Positions 6,220-15,001 of a stretch of DNA of 15,599 nt are shown piece after piece (the stretch's first letter is position 1; the number at the start of each line of letters is the position of its first letter). The notes under the pieces were generated by a model. That model was not told where the DNA came from, made no database searches, and saw only the letters and a program-made list of their open reading frames with translations. The stretch comes from JAENVT01 sp031370745 (GTDB taxonomy: Bacteria > Actinomycetota > Acidimicrobiia > Acidimicrobiales > Ilumatobacteraceae). The stretch spans positions 1 to 15,599 of the forward strand of contig JANMQX010000289.1 in NCBI GenBank assembly GCA_031370745.1. Reading direction: 5' to 3'. The translations under genes were made by a program, and so were the position numbers.

Positions 6220-7344
6220 TCAATCTTCTCTGACGAGGGCGTCGATGAATTCGACCGGGTCGAAGGCAACGAGATCGCCGATCGACTCCCCGAGCCCGAT
6301 GAGCTTCACCGGCAGACCGAGTTCGGTCTCGATAGCAAAGACGATCCCACCTTTCGCGGAGCCGTCGAGCTTGGTCAGCACCACCCCGGTCACCTCCGTC
6401 GCGTCGCCGAACTCCCGAGCCTGTGCGAGGCCGTTCTGGCCCGTCGTGGCATCGACCACGAGGAGAACTTCGCTGACCCGGCCGGCACCCTTTGCAGCAA
6501 CCCGACGCACCTTGCGCAGCTCTTCCATCAGGTTCGTCTTGGTGTGAAGGCGTCCTGCTGTATCGCCCAAGACCAGATCGATGTGGCGCGCCGTGGCGCG
6601 TTCGATGGCGTCGAAGATCACCGCGCTCGGATCGCCGCCTTCGTTGCCGCGGACGAGCTCTGCCCCACTGCGTTCCGCCCACGTGCTCAACTGCTCGACT
6701 GCTGCGGCACGAAACGTGTCGCCGGCCGCCATCAGCACAGATCGCCCGAGGTCTGCCTGCTGCGCTCCGACCTTGCCAATCGTCGTGGTCTTGCCAACAC
6801 CGTTGACACCCACGAACAGCCACACGTTGGGTCCATCCGGCACGTCGTCGAATCGCAAGGTTCGGTCGGCCGTCGACAATCGAGCGACCATCTCGGCTTG
6901 CAACGCATCGAGCAGTTGCGACGGCTCGGTGATCTCTTTGGCCTTGACCTTGCTTCGCAACCCACCGAGCAAGTCGTCGGTCACCCGCACGCCCACATCG
7001 GCGCGCAGCAACGCCTCTTCCAGATCGTCCCACGTTTCGTCGGTGATGCCGCTGCGACTGCGAATTCCAAGCAATGTGCCGGCCAGCGCGTTTCGCGCCT
7101 TCGACATCCTGCTGCGGAAGTTGGGGCGCACGAGTGCCGCGGGAACCTCGGCTGCGACTTCCGCGTCCGAGGTGACAGGCGCGACGGGCACGGCTGGTGG
7201 CCGCTCGGGCGGGATCTCGCGGCGCTGAACCCGACGCTGCGGCGGCGCAGCAGATGGTGCAGCGCTGCGTCGGCGGTTGACGACAACTACGCCCAATCCG
7301 ATGACGAGCACGGCGACGACGAGAACGAGATAGATCCACGGCAT
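6220..7344 (-). CDS. ftsY: Signal recognition particle receptor FtsY
   Basis: FtsY is the membrane-associated GTPase that receives Ffh-ribosome complexes. The 374-residue product starts with a hydrophobic segment (about 4-22, IYLVLVVAVLVIGLGVVVV) followed by RRR, the membrane anchor typical of actinobacterial FtsY. A Pro/Ala-rich linker to about 75 replaces the long acidic A domain of E. coli. Then come the N domain (about 85-165) and the G domain: GVNGVGKTTT at 179-188, GDTFRAAAVEQL at about 208-219, DTAGR at 261-265, TKLDGSAKGG at 324-333 and the ending GLGESIGDLVAFDPVEFIDAL. A glycine precedes DTAGR where valine is commoner. It follows potC by 27 bases, so it may be expressed from the transporter transcript. 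Confidence 0.98.
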   Translation of the reverse strand: MPWIYLVLVVAVLVIGLGVVVVNRRRSAAPSAAPPQRRVQRREIPPERPPAVPVAPVTSDAEVAAEVPAALVRPNFRSRMSKARNALAGTLLGIRSRSGITDETWDDLEEALLRADVGVRVTDDLLGGLRSKVKAKEITEPSQLLDALQAEMVARLSTADRTLRFDDVPDGPNVWLFVGVNGVGKTTTIGKVGAQQADLGRSVLMAAGDTFRAAAVEQLSTWAERSGAELVRGNEGGDPSAVIFDAIERATARHIDLVLGDTAGRLHTKTNLMEELRKVRRVAAKGAGRVSEVLLVVDATTGQNGLAQAREFGDATEVTGVVLTKLDGSAKGGIVFAIETELGLPVKLIGLGESIGDLVAFDPVEFIDALVRED

Positions 7345-7371
7345 GACGGGGGCCAGGCTACCGGGATGCGC

Positions 7372-8181
7372 TCAGCGGGTGCCGCCTGTCAACGGACCGT
7401 CGTCACTGGTCAGGCGCTGAGCGATCCATACGGGGATCACCGACAACAACATCACAGCCGTCGCCACGACCGTGACGATGGGTTGCTGCTCACCGCGGCT
7501 GAGGTTCTTGAAGATCCAGATCGGTAGCGTCTCGAGGCCCGGACCGGCGGTGAACGTCGTGACGACGATCTCGTCGAAGCTGAGACCGAACGCCAGCAGG
7601 CCGCCGGCCAACATCGCCGTGCGCAGGAGAGGAAACGTGACGTAGCGGAACGTCTGAAAGTTGTGCGCTCCGAGATCCGCTGACGCCTCTTCCAAGTTCG
7701 GCGACAGCCTGCGAAACCGGGCGAGGAGGTTGTTGTACAGCACCACGATGCAGAACGTGGCGTGGGCGATGATCAGCGTGAGGAATCCGAACTCGAGGCC
7801 CGCTTGACGAAACGCCGCGCTGAGGGCGATGCCAGTGACGATTCCCGGCAACGCAATCGGCAACACGATCATCAGGTTCAACGACTCGCGTCCGAAGAAC
7901 TTGAATCGATGGATGGCAAGGGCGGCCAGGAGACCGAGGACGAGCGCGATGGCGGTCGCCCCGGTCGCTGTCTTCAAACTGACGATCAACGCATCGCGTG
8001 CACCGGTGCTGTGCAGCGCCATTCGCCACCAGTGCAGGGTGAAACCCTTCGGCGGCCACGACAACGAGCTGACCGTGTTGAACGACAGCACCACGATGAT
8101 GAGCAATGGCAGGTAGAGGAAGGCGAGAACCAACCCGGACATCCCGCCGAACATCATCCGCACCCGGCGCGTGAACTGCAT
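7372..8181 (-). CDS. potC: ABC transporter permease, PotC-like
   Basis: This is the second inner-membrane permease of a spermidine/putrescine-type importer (binding-protein-dependent transport family). The 269 residues contain about six membrane segments, beginning with GLVLAFLYLPLLIIVVLSF after a short basic end. The typical PotC elements are seen: SFN soon after helix 1, MIVLPIALPGIVTGIAL, and the cytoplasmic EAA loop NLEEASADLGAHNFQTFRYVTFPLL (about 163-187) that contacts the ATPase, then FGLSFDEIVVTTF. Its ATG shares one base with the potB stop (TGATG), implying translational coupling. It is the last gene of the transporter set, and ftsY follows 27 bases later. Family is firm; the actual substrate is not shown by sequence. 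Confidence 0.92.
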   Translation of the reverse strand: MQFTRRVRMMFGGMSGLVLAFLYLPLLIIVVLSFNTVSSLSWPPKGFTLHWWRMALHSTGARDALIVSLKTATGATAIALVLGLLAALAIHRFKFFGRESLNLMIVLPIALPGIVTGIALSAAFRQAGLEFGFLTLIIAHATFCIVVLYNNLLARFRRLSPNLEEASADLGAHNFQTFRYVTFPLLRTAMLAGGLLAFGLSFDEIVVTTFTAGPGLETLPIWIFKNLSRGEQQPIVTVVATAVMLLSVIPVWIAQRLTSDDGPLTGGTR

Positions 8182-9056
8182 CAGAGGTTCTCCAATGCAC
8201 CGGTGCGACGGATGCCGAGGATGTACGCGACCATCACGATCACCGGCACGACGGCGAACGCGGCAGCAAAGGGAAGATCGGCGGAGAAGTTGTCGAACAC
8301 GACGGACCCGATCACCTGGGTCTTGCCACCGACCAGATCGACAGCGATGTAATCACCGAGCGACAGCGAGAACGTGAACACCGAACCGGCAACGATCGAT
8401 GGCACGAGCAGTGGCAGTACCACCCTGCGAAACGTGAAGCCGAAGTGGGCCCCGAGATCGCTCGATGCGTCGAGCAACGAATCGGGCAGCCGTTCGAGGC
8501 CGGAGTAGATCGGCACGATCATGTAGGGAAGCCACAGATAGGCGAGCACGATGATGAGCCCGACCTCGCCGTAGTTAGGACTGGCACCGAAGGTCTTGTC
8601 GAGCACGCCTCCGGGCGAGCCGATGATCGCCCGCCACGAAAATGCCTTCACCAGGTACGATGCCCACAGCGGCACGAGCACCGCGGCCACCAAGAGTCTG
8701 CTCCACCGGGCACCGACGACCTTGGCGATGAAAAACGCGATCGGCAGCGCTAGCACCACGTCGAGCAGCGTCACGAGCACTGCGATCTTGATCGTGCGAA
8801 GGGCGATCTCGAGATAGACGGACTTGTCGATCAGCGTTCGGTAGTTCTGCGCACCGATGACCTTGTCGATGCCGCTTCCATCTTCATTGAGGCGATAGAG
8901 CGACGTGAGGAACAGCGACGCGAGTGAGCCGACGTACAGCACCAGCATCCACGCAGCCGGGGCACCGATCAGCGCGACCAGGCGAGCTCGCGGATGGCGG
9001 TGCAGCCAGCCAGACGACCCTTGCTCGGGGTTCGATGGGAGAGTGGTGGCAGTCAT
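8181..9056 (-). CDS. potB: ABC transporter permease, PotB-like
   Basis: First permease of the same importer. From ATG at 9056 it has 291 residues; the open frame runs 17 codons further but only back into the hairpin zone. A cytoplasmic leader of about 25 residues precedes helix 1 (LVALIGAPAAWMLVLYVGSL). Family marks include the long periplasmic loop after helix 1 with NYRTLIDKSVYLEIALRTIKIAV, the LPIAFFIAKV helix, YLVKAFSWRAIIG, and the EAA loop DASSDLGAHFGFTFRRVVLPLL, followed by FTFSLSLGDYIAVDLVGG, a PotB signature. No Shine-Dalgarno is obvious, and a strong hairpin ends 15 bases before the start. Overlap with potC by one base indicates a coupled pair. Confidence 0.92.
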   Translation of the reverse strand: MTATTLPSNPEQGSSGWLHRHPRARLVALIGAPAAWMLVLYVGSLASLFLTSLYRLNEDGSGIDKVIGAQNYRTLIDKSVYLEIALRTIKIAVLVTLLDVVLALPIAFFIAKVVGARWSRLLVAAVLVPLWASYLVKAFSWRAIIGSPGGVLDKTFGASPNYGEVGLIIVLAYLWLPYMIVPIYSGLERLPDSLLDASSDLGAHFGFTFRRVVLPLLVPSIVAGSVFTFSLSLGDYIAVDLVGGKTQVIGSVVFDNFSADLPFAAAFAVVPVIVMVAYILGIRRTGALENL

Positions 9057-9071
9057 TGTTCGGCAGTCCGG

Positions 9072-9108
9072 GTTGGCTGGGCGCACCGGGAGATCGCGCC
9101 CAGCCAAC
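9072..9108 (-). promoter_or_regulatory. Perfect 13-bp hairpin between potD and potB
   Basis: GTTGGCTGGGCGC (9072-9084) and its exact reverse complement (9096-9108) flank an 11-base loop. It begins eight bases after the potD stop and ends 15 bases before the potB ATG, filling most of the 60-base gap. No T run follows on the minus strand, so it is not a standard intrinsic terminator. A 3' stabiliser or partial terminator behind a binding-protein gene is a known way to make more binding protein than permease (as in malE-malF); that role is inferred here. Confidence 0.75.
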
Positions 9109-9116
9109 GAACGGCA

Positions 9117-10292
9117 TCAGCCCTTGATCTCGGTCCAGGCCTTGATCCAATCGACGAACGGCACGCAATCACTGCCCTTGCCGTTCAGGCATTCCTTACG
9201 GGGCGTCGCCCAGAACGAGATCGACTTGGCGAACGAGTCGTCGGTGGCCTTGAACACATCGCAGTGCGTCGTGTCCTTGAACTGGGTTGCAATCTCGGCA
9301 CATGCCTTCGGGTTGGCCGGGGCTTCGCCGAAGTAGTACGCCACTTGGGCCTGCACTGTCGGGCTGGTGATGTAGTCCATCCACATGTACATGCAGTTGG
9401 GATGGGCCGCCTTCGACGACACCATCCACGTGTCGCTCCATCCGGTCGTCCCTTCTCTCGGAAGCACCGTTTTCAATGTGGTGGTACCAGCCAGCTCAGC
9501 GGTGTTCTTGATGACCTGCCACGTCGTGCCGAGCACCGTAGAACCCTGTTCGAATGCACCCGCGGCCTTCAGGTAGTCGTTCCAATACTCACCGATGACC
9601 GTGTGCTGAGTCTTCAACAACGCGACGGCGGCGTCGAACTGCTTCTGATTCAGAGAGTAGGGATCGTCGATGCCGAGATCAGGCTGTGCCGACTTGAGGT
9701 ACAACGCCGCGTCGGCGATGTAGATCGGCGCATCGTACGCGGTGATCTTGCCGGCGTACGGCGACGCCTTGTCGAACACCACGCTCCACGAGTCGGGCGG
9801 GGGCGTCACGACGTCGCTGCGCCACATCAGGTAGTTAGCTCCCCATCCGTGAGGCACGCCGTAGTTCTTCCCCCCGCTGGAGTTGTAGTGCTGGTCCTTG
9901 AGGAAGGGCGACAGGTCGGCATAGTTCTTGATGAGGCCGGTGTTGACCGGCGCCACGAGCCCGGCATCGATGAGGCGAACACTCGAGTCACCCGATGCCG
10001 ACACACCGTCGTAGCCGCCATTGCTCATCAGTTGAAACATCTCGTCGGACGTTGCCGCTATCGTCGATTTGACGGCGCAGCCGGTCTGCTTCTCGAAGGG
10101 ATGCACCCAGTCGTACGCCGGATCAGTGGTGCCGTCCTCCGCGTAGCCCGCCCAGACGATGAGGTTGAGGGCCTTCTCGCCCGCTCCGATCGACTGGAGC
10201 GAATTGCCGCCCGACGACTTCTTGTCACTGCCGCAGGCCGACGCGATGAGCGGCACTGCCATCAGAGCACCGAGATACCGTGCTGTCTTCAT
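9117..10292 (-). CDS. potD: ABC transporter substrate-binding lipoprotein, PotD/PotF-like
   Basis: This extracellular binding protein captures the substrate for the PotABC-type importer. ATG at 10292 gives 391 residues with a lipoprotein signal: MKTARYL, a hydrophobic core, and the lipobox ASAC with Cys20, followed by GSDKKSSGG. The mature part begins LNLIVWAGYAEDG, the usual first strand of the PotD family, then EKQTGCAV, SNGGYDGVSASGDSSVRLI, PYGVPHGWG-like sequence around NYGVPHGWGANYLMW, and PDSWSVVFD. It has about seven cysteines in the mature protein, including CLNGKGSDC and CAEIATQFKDTTHC, so disulphides are likely; that is more than in E. coli PotD. The start overlaps the potA stop by four bases, and a strong GGGGGAG ribosome binding site precedes it. 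Substrate may be a polyamine or another small cation. Confidence 0.9.
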   Translation of the reverse strand: MKTARYLGALMAVPLIASACGSDKKSSGGNSLQSIGAGEKALNLIVWAGYAEDGTTDPAYDWVHPFEKQTGCAVKSTIAATSDEMFQLMSNGGYDGVSASGDSSVRLIDAGLVAPVNTGLIKNYADLSPFLKDQHYNSSGGKNYGVPHGWGANYLMWRSDVVTPPPDSWSVVFDKASPYAGKITAYDAPIYIADAALYLKSAQPDLGIDDPYSLNQKQFDAAVALLKTQHTVIGEYWNDYLKAAGAFEQGSTVLGTTWQVIKNTAELAGTTTLKTVLPREGTTGWSDTWMVSSKAAHPNCMYMWMDYITSPTVQAQVAYYFGEAPANPKACAEIATQFKDTTHCDVFKATDDSFAKSISFWATPRKECLNGKGSDCVPFVDWIKAWTEIKG

Positions 10293-11371
10293 GAGTCTCC
10301 CCCTTTGGAGATATCTGTATTGGCGACGGGAACGGCCGCGTAGCGCGGCCACGCCAGGCGAACATTGCCGCCGATGGCAACTCCAGCAAGCCCGTCACTC
10401 GGCACGCTGGCGATCATTGAGGTGCCGTCGTCGAGGTGCACTCGCACCCGACAATCGGCACCGAGGTATTGGATGTCGGTGACGATGCCAGGAACGGAGA
10501 TCTCGGCGTCGGAGGTCTCGTGCTGCACGATGCGCAGTCGCTCGGGTCGCACGGAATGCGGCTCGCGAACGCCCAACAGCTGCTGCGACAATTGGGCGCT
10601 GAGCACGTTGGAGATTCCGACGAAGCCGGCGACGAACGCCGATGCCGGGTGGTCGTAGATGTCGCGTGGAGTTCCCACTTGCTCAACACGACCGTTGTTG
10701 AAAACAGCGATGCGATTGCTCATCGACAGCGCTTCGCCCTGATCGTGCGTGACGAACACGAACGTGATGCCGACTTCACGCTGAATCGACTTCAGTTCGA
10801 CTTGCATCTCCTCACGCAACTTCAGGTCGAGCGCGCCGAGCGGCTCGTCGAGCAGCAACACCTTCGGATGGTTGACCAGTGCGCGGGCCAACGCAACCCG
10901 TTGGCGCTGACCGCCGCTGAGCTGATTTGGCCGGCGTTGCCCATACTCGCCAAGCCGAACCGCACCGAGCACCTCCAATGCCCGTCGTCGTCGCTCCGCC
11001 TTGGGGATCTTCTTGACCTTGAGGCCGTACTCGATGTTTTCGAGCACGCCCAAGTGTGGGAAGAGTGCATAGTCCTGGAAGACCGTGTTGACATCGCGGT
11101 CGTAGGGCGCCAACTGGCTGACATCGTTGCCCTGCAACAGGACTGCACCGGCGCTGGGCAGTTCGAAGCCTGCGATCATCCGCAGCACCGTGGTCTTGCC
11201 GCTGCCGGACGGACCGAGCAACGAGAAGAACTCGCCTTCGTAGATCTCGAGATCGATGTCGTCGACAGCCACGACGTCGCCGTAGTTCTTGCGCAACCTG
11301 ACCAGTTGGATGGCCGGCGTCGCACGACGCGATTCGTCGTCTCTGGCGCCGATTGCCACGGTTTCACTCAC
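10289..11371 (-). CDS. potA: ABC transporter ATP-binding protein, PotA-like
   Basis: Cytoplasmic ATPase that powers the importer. The 360 residues show Walker A GPSGSGKT at 53-60, the Q-loop region VFQDYALFPH at about 97-106, signature LSGGQRQRVALARAL at 151-165, Walker B VLLLDEPLGALD at about 171-182, and the switch histidine in VTHDQ at about 208-212. A carboxyl TOBE-type domain follows (about 275-350) with SVRPERLRI and VRVHLDDGTSMIASVP, as in PotA and related importers. I chose GTG at 11371, preceded by GGGGAG about 12 bases upstream. It opens the potADBC-like operon and overlaps potD by four bases (ATGA). The family call (PotA versus other TOBE importers) rests on the operon partners. 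Confidence 0.93.
   Translation of the reverse strand: MSETVAIGARDDESRRATPAIQLVRLRKNYGDVVAVDDIDLEIYEGEFFSLLGPSGSGKTTVLRMIAGFELPSAGAVLLQGNDVSQLAPYDRDVNTVFQDYALFPHLGVLENIEYGLKVKKIPKAERRRRALEVLGAVRLGEYGQRRPNQLSGGQRQRVALARALVNHPKVLLLDEPLGALDLKLREEMQVELKSIQREVGITFVFVTHDQGEALSMSNRIAVFNNGRVEQVGTPRDIYDHPASAFVAGFVGISNVLSAQLSQQLLGVREPHSVRPERLRIVQHETSDAEISVPGIVTDIQYLGADCRVRVHLDDGTSMIASVPSDGLAGVAIGGNVRLAWPRYAAVPVANTDISKGGDS
10296..10306 (-). promoter_or_regulatory. Strong ribosome binding site of potD
   Basis: AAAGGGGGAGA on the minus strand ends three bases before the potD ATG, with the GGGGG core at 10299-10303. It lies inside the last codons of potA. It is the most purine-rich site in the window and decides ATG 10292 over an upstream frame extension; it fits a need for abundant binding protein. 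Confidence 0.6.
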
Positions 11372-11403
11372 GATGCGATGCTTCTCCCCGGTTTTCCGTC
11401 GCG

Positions 11404-11448
11404 ACCGATACAGCGACGCTAGTCGGTGGTCGATGGACGGGCATCCAT
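11404..11448 (-). promoter_or_regulatory. Inverted repeats in the smc-potA gap
   Basis: The 77 bases between smc and potA hold two short inverted repeats: ATGGA/TCCAT (11433-11437 with 11444-11448) right after the smc stop, and ACCGA/TCGGT (11404-11408 with 11423-11427), whose interior contains AGCGACGCT. Either could be a weak terminator for smc or an operator for the transporter operon. No convincing -35/-10 pair was found, so a promoter is only assumed here. Confidence 0.3.
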
Positions 11449-14400
11449 TCAGGTTGCGGCTGAAACCCGCTCGGTGATCACCTTCGATGAGCCACCAGGC
11501 TGCATCGTGATGCCCAGCAGACTGTCGCCGGCCTCCATCGTTCGCTTCTGGTGACTCACCACCAGGAGCTGCGCCTCTTGGCGGAACTCGTGGATCAAAC
11601 CGAGGAAGCGGTGCAGGTTCACGTCGTCGAGCGCAGCCTCCACCTCGTCCATCACATAGAACGGCGAGGGGCGGCTGCGGAACACGGCGAACAGGTATGC
11701 CAACGCGGTCAGCGATCGCTCGCCGCCCGACAACAGCGACAACTTCTTGACGTTCTTGCCGCTGGGCTTTGCCTCGACCTCGATGCCGGTGTTCAAGAGA
11801 TCGTCGGGTGTCGTCAGTACGAGGTTTCCGACACCGCCGGGGAAGAGCATGGCAAACAGTTGGGTGAAGTGCGCACTCACGTCGGCGTACGCCGCCGAGA
11901 AAACCGTTTGGATCTCGGCGTCGACGGCTTTGATGACGCGCATCAGGTCGCGGCGAGTGTTGCGAACGTCTTCGAGTTGTTCCTCGAGGAACTTGTGACG
12001 TGTCTGCAGCTCGTTGAACTCCTCGAGTGCCAATGGGTTGATCGGGCCCATGAGACGGAGCTCGCGCTCGAGGTCGCGCACACGCGCCGCCGCTGATATG
12101 CCGTCGGGAAGCGCGGGTTGCTCGGTCAGTTCGGCGGCCTCGGGTTCGAGGTCGTGATCGCGGCGCAATGCTTCGACGACGCCCTCCAAACGCATGCGCA
12201 CTTCCGCTTCGTCGATCTCGACACGACGCGATCGCTCACGCGTTTCGTCGAGCGCCTTCTCCGAAGCACTACGTCCACTGCGGGCCTCGTCGAGGCGTTG
12301 AGCAATGCCGCGCACCTCAGCGCTCTGCCTGCGACGGATCTCGAGCAGTTCTGCGTGACGAGCCTCGATCACATGGCGGTGACGATCGATGAGACCCGAG
12401 AGTCTTTCCACCGCGCCGAGCGCCTGTTCGACTTCGAGACGTCGCTGCCCGGCTTGGGCACGCGCCGCGCCGTTGACCTCGAGACGACCCTCGGTCTCTG
12501 AGAGACGTCGTTGGAGGAACTGCCGGCGTTCGTGCAGACCAGCGCTGCGCACTTCGAGGTCCTGACGGCGATGTGCCAACTGCGCTGAGCGCGCATCGAG
12601 CCTGGCCCGGGTTTCGGCGCGCGCCTTTGCCGCCTCGGTCTCGGCAGCTTCTCCCGCGTCGAGCGCTGGTACCAGGGCATCGAGCTCGGCGATCCGACTG
12701 TGCTCGCGACCCAGTCGTTCGCCGGCTTCGCTCATGGCGTGTTGCAAGGTCTCCAGTTCGGACTGGGTGTCTCGGCGGTCGGTCTGGGCACGAGCCAACG
12801 CGTCCGAACTTGCGGAGAACCGGGCGTCATGATCGTCGAGCTGGCGACTGAGCTCAGCCTCGCGACGACGGGCCGCGTCGAGCTCGGCACGACCGAGTTG
12901 TTCGGCGCGTGTACGACCCTCGAGGTCGGCGGTCGCGATTCCGAGACGTTCCTGCGCCTCTTCGAGCGCGGACGCAGTTGCCCCGCCGCTGGCCACACCG
13001 ACGCGCCACCCAGTTGCCCCGAAGCGGTCGCCGTCGTTGGTGACCACAACGGCCTGAGGGTTGGCGATCGCAAGGTCTATGGCGTCGGCGAGGGTTGAAA
13101 CGCGCACGGTGGAACCGATGATCGCGTCGAGCAGCTCGGCGACGCCGGCCTGGCGGCTACGCACGTGCGGCCGAACGGGAACACCATGTGCGGGCAACGG
13201 AACCGACGAGCCCTTGATGGCACCGAGCGCTATCACGGCGCCATGCACGTTCGAGGCGTGCAACGAATCGAGCGCCCGCCGGCCGGCCTGCGGCGAGGAA
13301 ACGACAACTGCTTCGAGAGCATCGCCGAGGGCAGCTTCGACGGCAGCTTCCCAGCCGGCATCGATGTCGACCAGGTCGAGCAACGTGCCGAGGACATCCT
13401 CGACACCGGCTAGGTGTTCGGCGCCTGCGCGAGCCCTGGCGCTCTCCAACGCCAGGTGTAGGGCCTCGGCCCGTGCACCCCATCGCGCCGTGTCGTCGGC
13501 TGCCGCTTGACGCGACAGCGCGGCGGATTCGTGCGCGGCCTCGGCCGTGATTCTGCGCGCTTCGGCGGCCTCGAGGTCAGCGACCAGTCCTGCCTCCACA
13601 CGCTGCGCCTGCTCGCATTCCATACGCAGCCGCTCGGAGTCGGCATCAAGGCGAACAATTCGCTCGTTGAGGACGTCGAGGCGAGTTCGCAGACGTTGCA
13701 ACTCAGCTTCGGCCCGTTCGGCGGTGCCACGCAACGAGCGCAGTTCACCGCGCACCTCGGCAGCAGCACTGGCCGCTGAGCTGCTGGTAGTCACGTTGTC
13801 GATCGTGGTCAATGCCTGCTCGCGCTCCGCGCCGAACTCCTCTTCCTCGGCCGCCAGTTCCTTGGCTTCCGGGCCGAGCAGGTGCAGGTCCTCGGCAACT
13901 CGTTCGAGTTCTCCTCGCAGGTTGTTGGCGTCCGCCTCGAGGCTGGCGACAACGCCGGAATCCATCAGCTGACCGCGATCGCGCTCCATCGAACGACGAC
14001 GTTCGACGAGCACCGCAGCGACCCCGCGGGCTCGCTCGCGTAGTTGCTCGACGCGGACCATCTCGTCGGAGAGATCGAGATCTCCACGGGCCGTCAGCTC
14101 CGCCTCGGCCGCCATCACAGATACGTCGAGCGCGGCAAGGTGAGCGCGCAGTTCTTGCTCCATCGCATGGAGCGTGATCTTCTCGCCTGCCAGAGCCGCG
14201 AGACGCGTTCGTTGCGAGGCGATCTCCCGTCCTCGCAGGAAGATCTGCAGCGCGCTCAGCTCTGTGACGAGGTCGCCGTGCCTGCGAGCGGCCTCGGCCT
14301 GGCGTTCCAGGGGTCGCAACTGCCGGCGAACCTCGCGGAGCAGATCCTGCACGCGCAGCAGACTGGCTTCCGTTGCGTCGAGGCGGCGCTCGGCGCGCTC

Positions 14401-14937
14401 TTTGCGGCGCCGAAACTTCAACACACCCGCCGCCTCCTCGATGATCGAGCGCCGCTCCTCCGGTCGGGCGTTCAGCACCGCGTCGATCTGGCCTTGGCTC
14501 ACGATGACGTGCTGTTGCCTGCCGACGCCGGCGTCGCTGAGCAGTTCCTGCACGTCGAGCAGCCGACAGGTGACGCCGTTGATCGAGTACTCGCTCTCGC
14601 CAGTGCGGAACAGAATTCGCGACACGGTGACCTCGGTGAACTCAATGGGCAGCAGGCCGGCCGAGTTGTCGATCGTCAGCGAGACCTCGGCGCGACCGAG
14701 AGCAGGCCGCTTCGCCGTGCCCGCGAAGATGACGTCGTCCATCTTCTGGCTGCGCACGGCACTGGGTGCCTGCGCTCCCAGGACCCAGGCAATCGCATCG
14801 ACCACGTTCGACTTGCCGGAGCCATTGGGTCCGACCACAACCGTGACGCCAGGCTCCAGCTGCAGGGTGGTCGCGTCGGCGAACGACTTGAATCCTTTGA
14901 GGGTCAGCGACTTCAAGAACACGGCGCTCGCGACCAT
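11449..14937 (-). CDS. smc: Chromosome segregation protein SMC
   Basis: SMC is the ATPase core of bacterial condensin, which loads on DNA and extrudes loops to separate sister chromosomes, working with ScpA and ScpB. The 1162-residue product is full length. It shows LKSLTLKGFKSFAD, Walker A GPNGSGKSN at 36-44, the Q-loop VSQGQID at about 146-152, a first coiled coil (about 170-500), a glycine-containing hinge (about 505-650, with VEDVLGTLLDLV, GDALEAVVV and VVVTNDGDRFG), a returning coiled coil to about 960, then MGPINPLALEE, the signature LSGGERSLTALA at 1069-1080, Walker B PFYVMDEVEAALDD at 1092-1105 and SHQKRTME. ATG at 14937 is the longest start; GTG at 14922 would begin at the usual family position. 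In most actinobacteria ftsY follows; here the pot operon intervenes. Confidence 0.98.
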   Translation of the reverse strand: MVASAVFLKSLTLKGFKSFADATTLQLEPGVTVVVGPNGSGKSNVVDAIAWVLGAQAPSAVRSQKMDDVIFAGTAKRPALGRAEVSLTIDNSAGLLPIEFTEVTVSRILFRTGESEYSINGVTCRLLDVQELLSDAGVGRQQHVIVSQGQIDAVLNARPEERRSIIEEAAGVLKFRRRKERAERRLDATEASLLRVQDLLREVRRQLRPLERQAEAARRHGDLVTELSALQIFLRGREIASQRTRLAALAGEKITLHAMEQELRAHLAALDVSVMAAEAELTARGDLDLSDEMVRVEQLRERARGVAAVLVERRRSMERDRGQLMDSGVVASLEADANNLRGELERVAEDLHLLGPEAKELAAEEEEFGAEREQALTTIDNVTTSSSAASAAAEVRGELRSLRGTAERAEAELQRLRTRLDVLNERIVRLDADSERLRMECEQAQRVEAGLVADLEAAEARRITAEAAHESAALSRQAAADDTARWGARAEALHLALESARARAGAEHLAGVEDVLGTLLDLVDIDAGWEAAVEAALGDALEAVVVSSPQAGRRALDSLHASNVHGAVIALGAIKGSSVPLPAHGVPVRPHVRSRQAGVAELLDAIIGSTVRVSTLADAIDLAIANPQAVVVTNDGDRFGATGWRVGVASGGATASALEEAQERLGIATADLEGRTRAEQLGRAELDAARRREAELSRQLDDHDARFSASSDALARAQTDRRDTQSELETLQHAMSEAGERLGREHSRIAELDALVPALDAGEAAETEAAKARAETRARLDARSAQLAHRRQDLEVRSAGLHERRQFLQRRLSETEGRLEVNGAARAQAGQRRLEVEQALGAVERLSGLIDRHRHVIEARHAELLEIRRRQSAEVRGIAQRLDEARSGRSASEKALDETRERSRRVEIDEAEVRMRLEGVVEALRRDHDLEPEAAELTEQPALPDGISAAARVRDLERELRLMGPINPLALEEFNELQTRHKFLEEQLEDVRNTRRDLMRVIKAVDAEIQTVFSAAYADVSAHFTQLFAMLFPGGVGNLVLTTPDDLLNTGIEVEAKPSGKNVKKLSLLSGGERSLTALAYLFAVFRSRPSPFYVMDEVEAALDDVNLHRFLGLIHEFRQEAQLLVVSHQKRTMEAGDSLLGITMQPGGSSKVITERVSAAT

Positions 14938-15001
14938 AGTCGCGCCCGACCAGCCACCCGAAGACCCTTCACGAAGTCACAGGGTGAGCCTGGCCGCCGC
15001 T

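Noticed and set aside
6173..7527. Long open frames in other frames across ftsY
   Set aside because: Arginine/serine-rich frame shadows; ftsY itself has all GTPase motifs.
9072..9108. Intrinsic terminator after potD
   Set aside because: The stem is strong but no T run follows on the transcribed strand, and the permease genes of the same operon lie just beyond; kept as a regulatory hairpin instead.
8994..10343. 449-codon plus-strand open frame opposite potD
   Set aside because: Antisense to a binding-protein gene with a clear signal peptide and family motifs.
14938..15000. smc promoter or SOS-type operator near TTCACGAA
   Set aside because: The short dyad does not match the actinobacterial LexA box, and no convincing -35/-10 pair was seen.
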